From Candidatus Hodarchaeota archaeon (GTDB lineage Archaea > Asgardarchaeota > Heimdallarchaeia > Hodarchaeales > Hodarchaeaceae): a stretch of 13,646 bases of DNA. Both the position numbers and the translations under genes were made by a program. The stretch covers positions 1 through 13,646 of the forward strand of contig JAEOSP010000675.1 in assembly GCA_016840305.1 (NCBI GenBank), written 5' to 3'. Below are positions 6,949 to 13,646 of this stretch, piece by piece. How positions within the stretch are numbered: the first letter of the stretch is position 1; each line of letters starts with the position of its first letter. Below the pieces are notes generated by a model that was not told the DNA's origin, did no database searches, and was given only the letters and a program-made list of their open reading frames with translations.

Positions 6949-8211
6949 CTAGATTAAAAAACCTTTAAGGAAACTACCCAACAATTGAGGCACAATTTTT
7001 CCTCCTCTTAATAAAACATTAGGTTTAAGGGAGTAATGGAGGAGTTCAACTCCATGCAAATCAATTGAGCTTGTTTCCAAACCTTTACCTAAATCTATAT
7101 CCTGTGCTACTTTGAATATCTCATCTATATCCCTATCTGGGAGAAACGAAATTGTTCTTCTAAAAAATTTCATCAAACTGAGATCAGGTTCGAAATGGGC
7201 TTTCCATTGTCGCTGGTATTCTTTACAACCCACATCTGAATCTAATTTGTTATTGAGGATTCGCTTTGCATATTTTCCAGCTAATCGGCCACAAAATCCC
7301 CCTATATTAACACCCCCTCCTGTTGTTGCTTTTGTTTGACCAGCAGCATCTCCAACAACCATATAATTGTGATTGTACGTACAAGAGATGGTTCCAGATG
7401 CAGGAACTATTCCTCCGTAGGTTCTAGTAATATTATTCTCTCTAAAACGTTTCTTTAGATAAGGATGTTTGTTTAGAAAGTGGTAGAAAAACTGACGTGT
7501 TTTACCATTTGTCCATGGGCCGATTGCTACTCCAACCTTTGCTGATTCCTCATTTAATGGTATAACCCAACCAAAAAATCCAGGAGCGTACATCTGACCA
7601 AAGTATAATTCGCTACAATTAACATCAAGATCCTTTATATTATCTAAATCTGCTTGAAATGCTGGAAAAAGCCATTTTTTGTTCGGAACAGGAAAACCAA
7701 TAGATCTTGCGAGGTGGGTATGTACTCCCTCCGCGTTGATTAGAATTCTTGATTTATGAATAATAGTTTTTTCATTATTCTTAATTGAAAGAGACCACAT
7801 GTCTTTTTTATATTTAATTTGCTTCACTCTATGATTATTATGGAGATTACATCCTCTTTCAATAGTTTGCGATGCTAGGTACTGATCAAGTTCAGTTCTG
7901 TTTATCGCAATCATCGCATTGGAACCACGATCAATTTCAAAAAAATAGTTATTAGGGCTTACAAATTTTGCTCGTTGAATCGAATTGTAACCAACACGTC
8001 GTTTAAGATCTTGCATATTCACATTGAGCTTCTGTAATCCTTTATAGGAAATTAGACCTGAACAGTGTGGTGGATGGCCAATTATATTGTTCTTAGTAAA
8101 AATATTAACATCTAAATCGTTTTCGAAAGGATTTGTTTCAAAACCAGCTAGTAAACCAGCTGGACCAGCTCCAACTATTGCTAAATCGCTAGATTGTTTG
8201 GTAGCTGTCAT
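6949..8211 (-). CDS. Geranylgeranyl-reductase-family FAD-dependent oxidoreductase
   Basis: This family reduces double bonds of geranylgeranyl chains, in archaea those of membrane ether lipids; related members act on other substrates. The 420-residue product has the FAD dinucleotide fold DLAIVGAGPAG (G14, G16, G19), the substrate-side cysteine motif HPPHCSG (C50), the family signature PGFFGWVIPL...AKVGVAIG (about 210-231), and the second FAD motif VGDAAG (286-291) followed by TTGGG (296-300). The length is normal for the family. An in-frame ATG at 8265 would add 18 residues. I reject it because a strong GGAGG lies at 8218-8222, six bases before ATG 8211, and a TATA box at 8273-8280 puts the transcript start near 8250, downstream of 8265. 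It probably acts at the membrane face. The exact substrate cannot be read from sequence. Confidence 0.9.
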   Translation of the reverse strand: MTATKQSSDLAIVGAGPAGLLAGFETNPFENDLDVNIFTKNNIIGHPPHCSGLISYKGLQKLNVNMQDLKRRVGYNSIQRAKFVSPNNYFFEIDRGSNAMIAINRTELDQYLASQTIERGCNLHNNHRVKQIKYKKDMWSLSIKNNEKTIIHKSRILINAEGVHTHLARSIGFPVPNKKWLFPAFQADLDNIKDLDVNCSELYFGQMYAPGFFGWVIPLNEESAKVGVAIGPWTNGKTRQFFYHFLNKHPYLKKRFRENNITRTYGGIVPASGTISCTYNHNYMVVGDAAGQTKATTGGGVNIGGFCGRLAGKYAKRILNNKLDSDVGCKEYQRQWKAHFEPDLSLMKFFRRTISFLPDRDIDEIFKVAQDIDLGKGLETSSIDLHGVELLHYSLKPNVLLRGGKIVPQLLGSFLKGFLI

Positions 8212-8217
8212 TGAGTT

Positions 8218-8222
8218 CCTCC
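8218..8222 (-). promoter_or_regulatory. Strong Shine-Dalgarno that sets the reductase start
   Basis: The minus strand reads TGGAGGAACTCA immediately before the ATG at 8211, so GGAGG ends six bases from the start codon. It is among the strongest ribosome sites in the window and decides between the 8211 and 8265 starts. Confidence 0.8.
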
Positions 8223-8272
8223 AGGATAGTAAAAATAATCCTAAAGATCTCATTAAAAAACTCAATTATGAA

Positions 8273-8280
8273 TATTTAAA
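8273..8280 (-). promoter_or_regulatory. TATA box for the reductase gene
   Basis: The minus strand reads TTTAAATA, preceded by a pyrimidine-rich tract (CCCTCTTTTTC). Transcription would begin near 8250, giving a leader of about 40 bases that includes the GGAGG. The same pyrimidine/T-rich tract may serve as the poly-U terminator of the upstream surface-protein gene, whose stop codon occupies 8322-8324. Confidence 0.5.
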
Positions 8281-8321
8281 GAAAAAGAGGGGAGTGATAT
8301 TGCCCAACGGAGATATTTAAA

Positions 8322-11300
8322 TTAGATAGGACAATATCCTGAAATTTCTATTATGCGATTAAGAAGAGGAATTGTATGGATTTCTTTCTTAAATAAGAGT
8401 GTACCTATGTTCTGTTCATTAACATCAGATATTTGAGATGTTGGTTCTGGAACTGGTTTGATTGAGGCCCTGATTGGAGCTATAGGAGGTCCTTGGTCAT
8501 AGATTTTGATGGTGAAAGGTGAAGCTGTATCTATTCCGACACTACCAGAGTAAGAACCACCATCCTCATGGACACCAAACAATATGTAGTTATTCTGTTC
8601 ATTTCCTTTGAGGGTTGCTGAAAAGTTTGTCGTTCCAGATTCACTAAAACCTCTTGGAGTAGTGCGTTGAGCGACAAGGTCACCATTTATCAGAAGGATA
8701 GCTTCATCGTCTGAACCCATATAAACAGGCAATTGAACAGTGTCAGTAGCATAGGAGGGAGGTAATACTACAACGGCATATAACCATAAATAATGGTCAT
8801 TTGTACCACCAACAACAGTATCGAGATTTATTCGATATCCATCTCCAAAGGATTGTGCTACCCATTCATCATTGCCTGTTGATGATGTGTGAGATGCAGG
8901 ATCACCAGTTGGAGCTCCAAGTGAAGTATAGGGGAAGAATAAACCTCCTGCAATTTCTGCTCTTGTGTAATCTGAAGAGGTCCATGGAGCGAAGGATTCA
9001 GTCTGCCAACCCCAGTTTCCACCATAAGGATAGAGAGGGGAGAACATCCATGCATTGATATAATACCTGCTGTTTCTTAGAGTAGGATTCGAATGTGTTG
9101 TGTAATCAGGCTCTGCAAGTGGTGTTCTGAATAGAAGGTTTGAATCACCTACTTGAGGACCAGATGAGGAATAATTATAGAAGAGAGTGACATTTACTTT
9201 GAAAGATTTAAGATTATAATAGCCACCTGAACTATTAGCATAGATAATCTTCATAGTATACTTAACACCCTTAGCGATATTGAAAGTTGAATCCAAACTT
9301 AATTTAGTTGCATTAGCACCTTCAAAAGTACTGGTATTACTCCATACTTCATTTGTGGAGGCATTGATTTGAGTAATGAATGGCAGTCCACTTTTTATTA
9401 GTTTACTTCTATTGTAAAGATCAACTTGGATATCTGTGATAGTAGCTGTCGCAAGAACATCACTAGCAGTATTTTTGACATCAAAACTTAAAATGGATTC
9501 TGATGGTCCTGTGATACTTGCTGTATTGGGAATATATTCCAGAATCGGCGTGCCTCCAGGAAGTACTGCGATACTATAGTCAGTTGTGATTTTTTCATTA
9601 CTTGAAGCATCTGTGGCTTTTATATGGAAATCTACCCTTGGAAAAAGTGAAGTGAAAACGCCCATAGGAATAACACCTTCCCAAATACCAAGAGCACCAG
9701 TGGAAGAATCACCAAGAATGTGTGACATATTAACATAAGAATAACTATCAGGGTATTTTCTATATCCTAGCTCGACTAAACCTGTTGTATCACCAGTTCT
9801 ACTGAATGTCAAATCATGATCTGAAACGTATACTGAAACTGTTAGTGGTTCACCTTCATTGTGTTGAGTTGGTATAGGAGTTGGAGTACGAATAGCAATT
9901 TCAGGGCTCAATGAATCAGGGATTATTATACGATAGGGAGAGTTGAATGTTCCATCAAAAGCAATATTTCCTGTTGGATCAGTAGCATTTAGGTAATACT
10001 CTATACCATCCAAGGTCGAATTTAGATTAGGAATTTCAAAGTTCCAGATGTTTCCAGTCCCAGTAACATTGACTGACACTTTCCAAGGACCATACTGAGC
10101 ATATAATCCCGTATCATTTCGTTTTCGCCAGACAAGAGATACTGTGGCAACATCGTCTCTATCTATAACCGTAGCTGAAATAGCTATTGATTCCTGTTCT
10201 ATTGCTGCAGTTACAGGAGTGTGAGATGTAAAATCAGGTGTAGTAGTGTCATTTACGTCAGCAAAGACATTATTAGTACCATTCACGTTAGCATCATCAT
10301 CCACTGCTGAAATATTGTAGACTAGTTTTTTATCTAATGCTTCACTATCAACAAAAGCTGCAGGAATATTTCCTATCCAAGTATTGCCAGTACTCTTTGT
10401 CATTGCAGCAACAACGTAAGTAGTAAGAGCCGGATCATCTAATTTATAATGGATATAAGCTGCTGTTACTTTAGAGACTGCGGATCCACTATCGGTTATA
10501 TCTGCTTGAATAGAATAAGATGTACCTACTTCCGCCATTCCCTCGCCACCATCATTGCTGGATCCAGACACGCTTTCAATATTGGGTTTTATATAATCGT
10601 TATCAATTGTAACATCAATTAATGAAGGGATTGAAGCTGCTAAACCTGCATAGTCATAAACAGTTATATTCATTGAATAATCCCCATTAGGAAGTCCGAA
10701 TGTCGGATCACCTAGGAGACTAGAGTTAGTTCTTGTGTTCCAGTTCCATCTCCAAAAACTTTCAGTAATCGCAACTGGTGGAAATTTTGATGCTCCACCT
10801 CCACGAGGAAGAACATCAAATACAACTTGTTTAATTTCAGAATTATCATCTACAGAACCGGGAGAGACAGTATGGGTTCTACGAATTGGACCTAAAGTAG
10901 TGGTTGAGATAGTGGGTCTATCAGCGGATAGTTTCAGATCATCTTCATCAATGATATCAGGAAATTTAGTAGAATCAACAGTACTTCCACTACTTGTTTC
11001 TACTACAAGACGATAGTAAATATCTGAATCATCGTTTAATTCTGGTAAAGGAAATCTTATACTAATTGATTCGAATGTGGTTAGAGGTTCTAAAACGTAT
11101 GGATTGCTATTTGATATCTCATCTACGTTAGAAGAATCGCTGATTTTGGTCCAAGGACCAGTTGCGAGAATCGAGTAGTACACTTCATATGATACAAGAC
11201 TTACAGCTCCAGTCCCTGAATTTGATAAGGTCATGGTACCAACCCCGTGGCCATTACCATCTTCTAATGCTTTTGTCAACGCATCATCATAAACGACGTA

Positions 11301-11459
11301 GGCCTCATTAAAGTCAAGACTACTTGTAGGCGCGAATAAAGGCATAACTACAAGGAAAATAGCAGCGCTAGCTGCAACTGCTAAACCTATTAATAAAATG
11401 ACTGCAATAACAGGGGATATTGCTCGTTTCTTATTATTATAAAGTGTAAAAAGCTTCAA
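8322..11459 (-). CDS. Giant pilin-type-anchored surface protein with PA14-like domain
   Basis: The N-terminus carries a class III signal: basic NNKKRA, then ISPVIAVILLIGLAVAASAAIFLVVM. This matches the archaeal type IV pilin N-terminal family, with prepilin-peptidase cleavage expected after A13. Most such pilins have 120-200 residues; this one has 1045. Residues about 45-180 form a first beta domain. About 285-640 contains three or more Ig/cadherin-like repeats, each near a D-x-x-x-P-x-I...SxTP boundary (about 290, 407, 517). About 640-770 is another beta domain. About 795-990 resembles a PA14-like carbohydrate-binding fold (MGSDDEAILLINGDLVAQ, then FGVHEDGG). I count 18 N-glycosylation sequons, none before residue 245. 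The only cysteine is C1043. The start is TTG at 11459 with GGAGAG eight bases upstream; no in-frame ATG precedes it. It could be an adhesin, an S-layer-associated protein or an unusual pilus tip. Confidence 0.85.
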   Translation of the reverse strand: MKLFTLYNNKKRAISPVIAVILLIGLAVAASAAIFLVVMPLFAPTSSLDFNEAYVVYDDALTKALEDGNGHGVGTMTLSNSGTGAVSLVSYEVYYSILATGPWTKISDSSNVDEISNSNPYVLEPLTTFESISIRFPLPELNDDSDIYYRLVVETSSGSTVDSTKFPDIIDEDDLKLSADRPTISTTTLGPIRRTHTVSPGSVDDNSEIKQVVFDVLPRGGGASKFPPVAITESFWRWNWNTRTNSSLLGDPTFGLPNGDYSMNITVYDYAGLAASIPSLIDVTIDNDYIKPNIESVSGSSNDGGEGMAEVGTSYSIQADITDSGSAVSKVTAAYIHYKLDDPALTTYVVAAMTKSTGNTWIGNIPAAFVDSEALDKKLVYNISAVDDDANVNGTNNVFADVNDTTTPDFTSHTPVTAAIEQESIAISATVIDRDDVATVSLVWRKRNDTGLYAQYGPWKVSVNVTGTGNIWNFEIPNLNSTLDGIEYYLNATDPTGNIAFDGTFNSPYRIIIPDSLSPEIAIRTPTPIPTQHNEGEPLTVSVYVSDHDLTFSRTGDTTGLVELGYRKYPDSYSYVNMSHILGDSSTGALGIWEGVIPMGVFTSLFPRVDFHIKATDASSNEKITTDYSIAVLPGGTPILEYIPNTASITGPSESILSFDVKNTASDVLATATITDIQVDLYNRSKLIKSGLPFITQINASTNEVWSNTSTFEGANATKLSLDSTFNIAKGVKYTMKIIYANSSGGYYNLKSFKVNVTLFYNYSSSGPQVGDSNLLFRTPLAEPDYTTHSNPTLRNSRYYINAWMFSPLYPYGGNWGWQTESFAPWTSSDYTRAEIAGGLFFPYTSLGAPTGDPASHTSSTGNDEWVAQSFGDGYRINLDTVVGGTNDHYLWLYAVVVLPPSYATDTVQLPVYMGSDDEAILLINGDLVAQRTTPRGFSESGTTNFSATLKGNEQNNYILFGVHEDGGSYSGSVGIDTASPFTIKIYDQGPPIAPIRASIKPVPEPTSQISDVNEQNIGTLLFKKEIHTIPLLNRIIEISGYCPI

Positions 11460-11483
11460 CCATAAATCTCTCCAAATGATTTC

Positions 11484-11492
11484 AATTTATAA
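11484..11492 (-). promoter_or_regulatory. Possible TATA box for the surface-protein gene
   Basis: The minus strand reads GTTATAAATT around here, but it lies so close to the start that the transcript would begin near 11464, beyond the GGAGAG ribosome site. The alternative ATTATTATATATAA at 11549-11562 would give a leader of about 70 bases including that site, and is equally credible. Confidence 0.3.
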
Positions 11493-11572
11493 CGTACAGA
11501 ATGTTTTCTAAGAAGAACTACAGATGGAATTTTCTTGATAATTTTCAGTTATATATAATAATAGTAATTCGG

Positions 11573-11580
11573 TATAAAAG
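11573..11580 (+). promoter_or_regulatory. TATA-like box upstream of the BshC-like gene
   Basis: TATAAAAG is a near-consensus archaeal TATA element. If used, transcription would start near 11605 and leave a leader of about 140 bases before ATG 11746, long for an archaeon. No better element was found closer to the gene. The 11464-11745 interval carries the divergent promoters and nothing else that I can support. Confidence 0.3.
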
Positions 11581-11745
11581 AATTTTGAAACCCCATTTTT
11601 TTAAAGAAGAATCTCATTGGATTTTTAATGTATCTGGGGATTTTCCACTGGGTAAGGCGATTTAACAGTTTTTTAGCAGAAGTAATTTGAAAAAGTTAAC
11701 TCTTATTAACCCAACCTGATTTAGTTCGTTAATTATCAGGCGAGA

Positions 11746-13431
11746 ATGATTACTTTGGAATTTAAATTTAATACACTCTTAGATTTATATCGTTTAGCTG
11801 CGACTGGTCACCCGAATGATCTTAGTGAACAGTTTTGGGGTGATATCCCGTCATCTTTTGATCAATTGAAGAAAAAAGTAGCTAGGAATCAAGACTCAAT
11901 TGATTTGAAACGATATCAGGAGAACATAGAGGAGCTCCGAAAAATTGCGTACAGCCACCATCGGGCATTAGGAACACTCACAACGAGTGTCAAGGAAACA
12001 TTAGAAAAAATTAACTCTGGTTTCTTGGATGTTGGTCATCAACCGTTGATCTTTGGTGGATCTTCCTTTCTGATTAATAAAGTATCTTTAGCTGAGTGGC
12101 TGGGCCGAAATTCAGGAATTGGGACTCTTTTCTATATTGGAGATCATGATTCGATCCAAAATGAGTTAACTGTGACACGATTTCCCCAACCAAACTCCCC
12201 CTCGGGTCTTTTAATCACCCCTCAATCATGGGAAGTTCCTGATGGAACACCTATTCATCGTGTTCCCATTCCTTCAGAAAAATGGTTGGAGGAAAGCAAA
12301 GAGAAAATTCAAGAAAATCTTCGATTATTAATGAAATACGCCAAAGTTTCACCTCAAAATCGAAATTTGTTATTAGAAAGATTTTCCAGCTGTTTTGATC
12401 TTATAGAGGATAGTACTTTTGCCACAGATGATTTTTCAGCTTGGACTCAAAAAATATGGAGTAAACTCTTTAATTTACGTAATAAATCAGAGATTTTTCT
12501 CATATCTTCGAGTATTATAAAATTCAGAGAATTGATTCGCCCTGCATTTGAATTTTTACTTGTTGAAAAGAATCGAAGTAAATATATTGATACTTTGAAT
12601 TCAACTTATCATTTCTTATCTGAAAAAGGAATTTCAACTGGTCTTCCCTATCGTGAGAGTACCTATGTGCCATTTTTCTTGGAATGCTTAAGTTGTCTTA
12701 CTAAAACAAGAGTAGAACTACATATTTCAACCCCTGGAACCATTGAGGGTGAATGTCCTCAATGTAGAGAAAAATTTTCATTTTCCTATCATCCAGAACA
12801 TCCAGATCTTAGCGAAATTGAAAAAAACATAACTCCTAGATCAGATTCAAGAGCAATGGTGAATAATATTACGTTTCCGTTGCTTGTTCATATAGGTGGA
12901 GGAGGAGAAACTAAATATTATTCTGCGGTGATTCCTGCTATGAAGAGATTAGGTGTAGAACCCCCAATTTTAATAAGGTCAAATAGAATTTATTATAATA
13001 CACCATGGGGAGAAAAATCCGCTGCTGATAATAATTCACCAGTATTCAATCAAGAACTTTTCAAAATCTTTAAGGAGTTTAATGTTGGAAACACCCTCCT
13101 AGAAATAACTAATGCATTGGAGTCGATGAGAAATCATATACAGGATATTTCAATTAATAATAACAAGTTATTATTTGAAAATGAATCCTTATTGAAAACA
13201 GATCCTTCAAATAAAAAGCTCCGAATGCAAATCCGTAGTATGGAGCTGATGCTAGCACATAATTATGGTCGTTTTGCTCAAGGAAAGAATACCCAGGAAG
13301 TTTCATGGAATTGGATGGATCTTGGTGTCCTTACAGGTATCCACAAGATATCTGAAATATATCAACGACAGAATAAGGGAGCTTCCTTTCCAGGTTACAC
13401 GTGGTATATCAATCCCGGAAAATTTACTTGA
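11746..13431 (+). CDS. BshC-family (putative cysteine ligase) protein with inserted zinc ribbon
   Basis: BshC adds cysteine to glucosaminyl-malate in the last step of bacillithiol synthesis in bacteria. This 561-residue protein keeps the family's landmarks in order: VGHQPLIFGGSSFLINK (about 96-112) for the GQQPG...GP...K motif, LFYIGDHDSIQNEL (about 128-141) for the DHD motif, PYRE near 301, the block ITPRSDSRAMVNNITFPLLVHIGGGGETKYY split across about 362-392 (family form: P..LRP..Q...LP..AYVGGPGE..Y), and a helical C-terminus at about 435-545. The length is close to the usual 520-550. Between the YR region and the GGGE motif lies a CxxC-19-CxxC ribbon (C314, C317, C337, C340), which I do not know from bacterial BshC. 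No bshA or bshB homologue is present here. A cysteine- or thiol-adding role is possible but unproven. The ribosome site is weak (AGGCGA). Confidence 0.8.
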   Translation: MITLEFKFNTLLDLYRLAATGHPNDLSEQFWGDIPSSFDQLKKKVARNQDSIDLKRYQENIEELRKIAYSHHRALGTLTTSVKETLEKINSGFLDVGHQPLIFGGSSFLINKVSLAEWLGRNSGIGTLFYIGDHDSIQNELTVTRFPQPNSPSGLLITPQSWEVPDGTPIHRVPIPSEKWLEESKEKIQENLRLLMKYAKVSPQNRNLLLERFSSCFDLIEDSTFATDDFSAWTQKIWSKLFNLRNKSEIFLISSSIIKFRELIRPAFEFLLVEKNRSKYIDTLNSTYHFLSEKGISTGLPYRESTYVPFFLECLSCLTKTRVELHISTPGTIEGECPQCREKFSFSYHPEHPDLSEIEKNITPRSDSRAMVNNITFPLLVHIGGGGETKYYSAVIPAMKRLGVEPPILIRSNRIYYNTPWGEKSAADNNSPVFNQELFKIFKEFNVGNTLLEITNALESMRNHIQDISINNNKLLFENESLLKTDPSNKKLRMQIRSMELMLAHNYGRFAQGKNTQEVSWNWMDLGVLTGIHKISEIYQRQNKGASFPGYTWYINPGKFT

Positions 13432-13469
13432 TTATACCAGTCGAATCACGTTGGACTCCAAAATTATTA

Positions 13470-13646
13470 TTAGGTTTCTTTTTGCAGAAGTTTTCCAAGA
13501 ATTTCCATTCCCTCTGCAATCAGTTGTGGTTTTGCGAACGAAAAACTAATCCTCATACCATTTGTTTTAATTCGGTTACCATGGAGTTGAGAATCACCAT
13601 CATTGATTGAATACCCTTTAATGGGGTAGAATGCTTTCCCTGGAAC
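13470..13646 (-). CDS. C-terminal end of a fold-type I PLP aminotransferase (partial)
   Basis: The minus strand is open from the window edge to a TAA at 13470-13472, giving 58 codons in one frame. The fragment begins VPGKAFYPIKGYS and continues RISFSFAKPQLIAEGMEILGKLL. This is the typical end of class I/II aminotransferases of the 2-aminoadipate/MocR type, where VPG.xF lies before a conserved Arg (here R32, in NGMRISFSFA) that binds the substrate carboxylate, followed by the helix with I.EG...L. The cofactor lysine and the rest of the protein lie beyond the window, so the substrate cannot be assigned. It is convergent with the BshC-like gene, with 38 bases between stop codons. Confidence 0.8.
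   Translation of the reverse strand, partial: VPGKAFYPIKGYSINDGDSQLHGNRIKTNGMRISFSFAKPQLIAEGMEILGKLLQKET

Noticed and set aside
8212..8265. An N-terminal extension of 18 codons for the reductase, starting at ATG 8265.
   Set aside because: A strong GGAGG precedes ATG 8211 by six bases, the FAD motif is close to that start, and a TATA box predicts a transcript beginning downstream of 8265.
8801..9058. Open frames on both strands inside the surface-protein gene.
   Set aside because: They lie wholly within a well-supported long gene, have no ribosome sites and show no family motif.
11628..11690. A 20-codon upstream reading frame in the leader of the BshC-like gene.
   Set aside because: There is no ribosome site before its ATG, and a frame this short is expected by chance.
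13401..13610. Plus-strand open frame running past the end of the BshC-like gene.
   Set aside because: It overlaps the BshC C-terminus and the antisense aminotransferase tail, whose conserved motif is read on the minus strand.

Overview
This AT-rich window (no composition count was run) reads as archaeal chromosome and is probably from an Asgard-type archaeon. The archaeal signs are a type IV pilin-like class III signal peptide (KKR-A-ISPVIAVILLIG), a geranylgeranyl-reductase-family flavoprotein of the lipid pathway, a TrmB-type transcription-regulator fold, TATA-like boxes about 25 bases before likely transcript starts, and a mix of Shine-Dalgarno-led and apparently leaderless genes. The Asgard placement is inference from the long coiled-coil TrmB protein and the unusual architectures. 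I saw no marker gene, rRNA or tRNA to prove it.

Layout. 1-195: promoter region with a perfect 20-bp tandem repeat and a TATA box. 196-2490 (+): TrmB-like winged helix, about 500 residues of coiled coil, and a TrmB-type C-terminal domain. 2513-4129 (-): a two-gene unit of unrecognised proteins, each with a disordered linker; the upstream one carries five copies of a short hydrophobic/acidic motif. 4294-5112 (-): a type I phosphoribosyltransferase, probably on a leaderless message. 5113-5573: the largest gene-free stretch, holding divergent promoters. 5574-6926 (+): a helical-repeat, Ig-like and helical protein. 6949-8211 (-): geranylgeranyl-reductase-family FAD protein. 8322-11459 (-): a 1045-residue pilin-type-anchored surface protein with a PA14-like lectin fold near its end. 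11746-13431 (+): a BshC-family protein with an inserted four-cysteine zinc ribbon. 13470-13646 (-): the C-terminal end of a fold-type I PLP aminotransferase, cut by the window edge.

The genes do not form one obvious pathway. There are three convergent junctions with short gaps (22, 22 and 38 bases), and only the 2513-4129 pair looks like a tight operon. The items most worth follow-up are the zinc-ribbon BshC homologue, the multivalent-motif protein with its operon partner, the coiled-coil TrmB protein with its promoter repeat, the giant pilin-like surface protein, and the SNAP/TPR-like plus Ig-like protein. No CRISPR array, transposon, tRNA or rRNA was seen.
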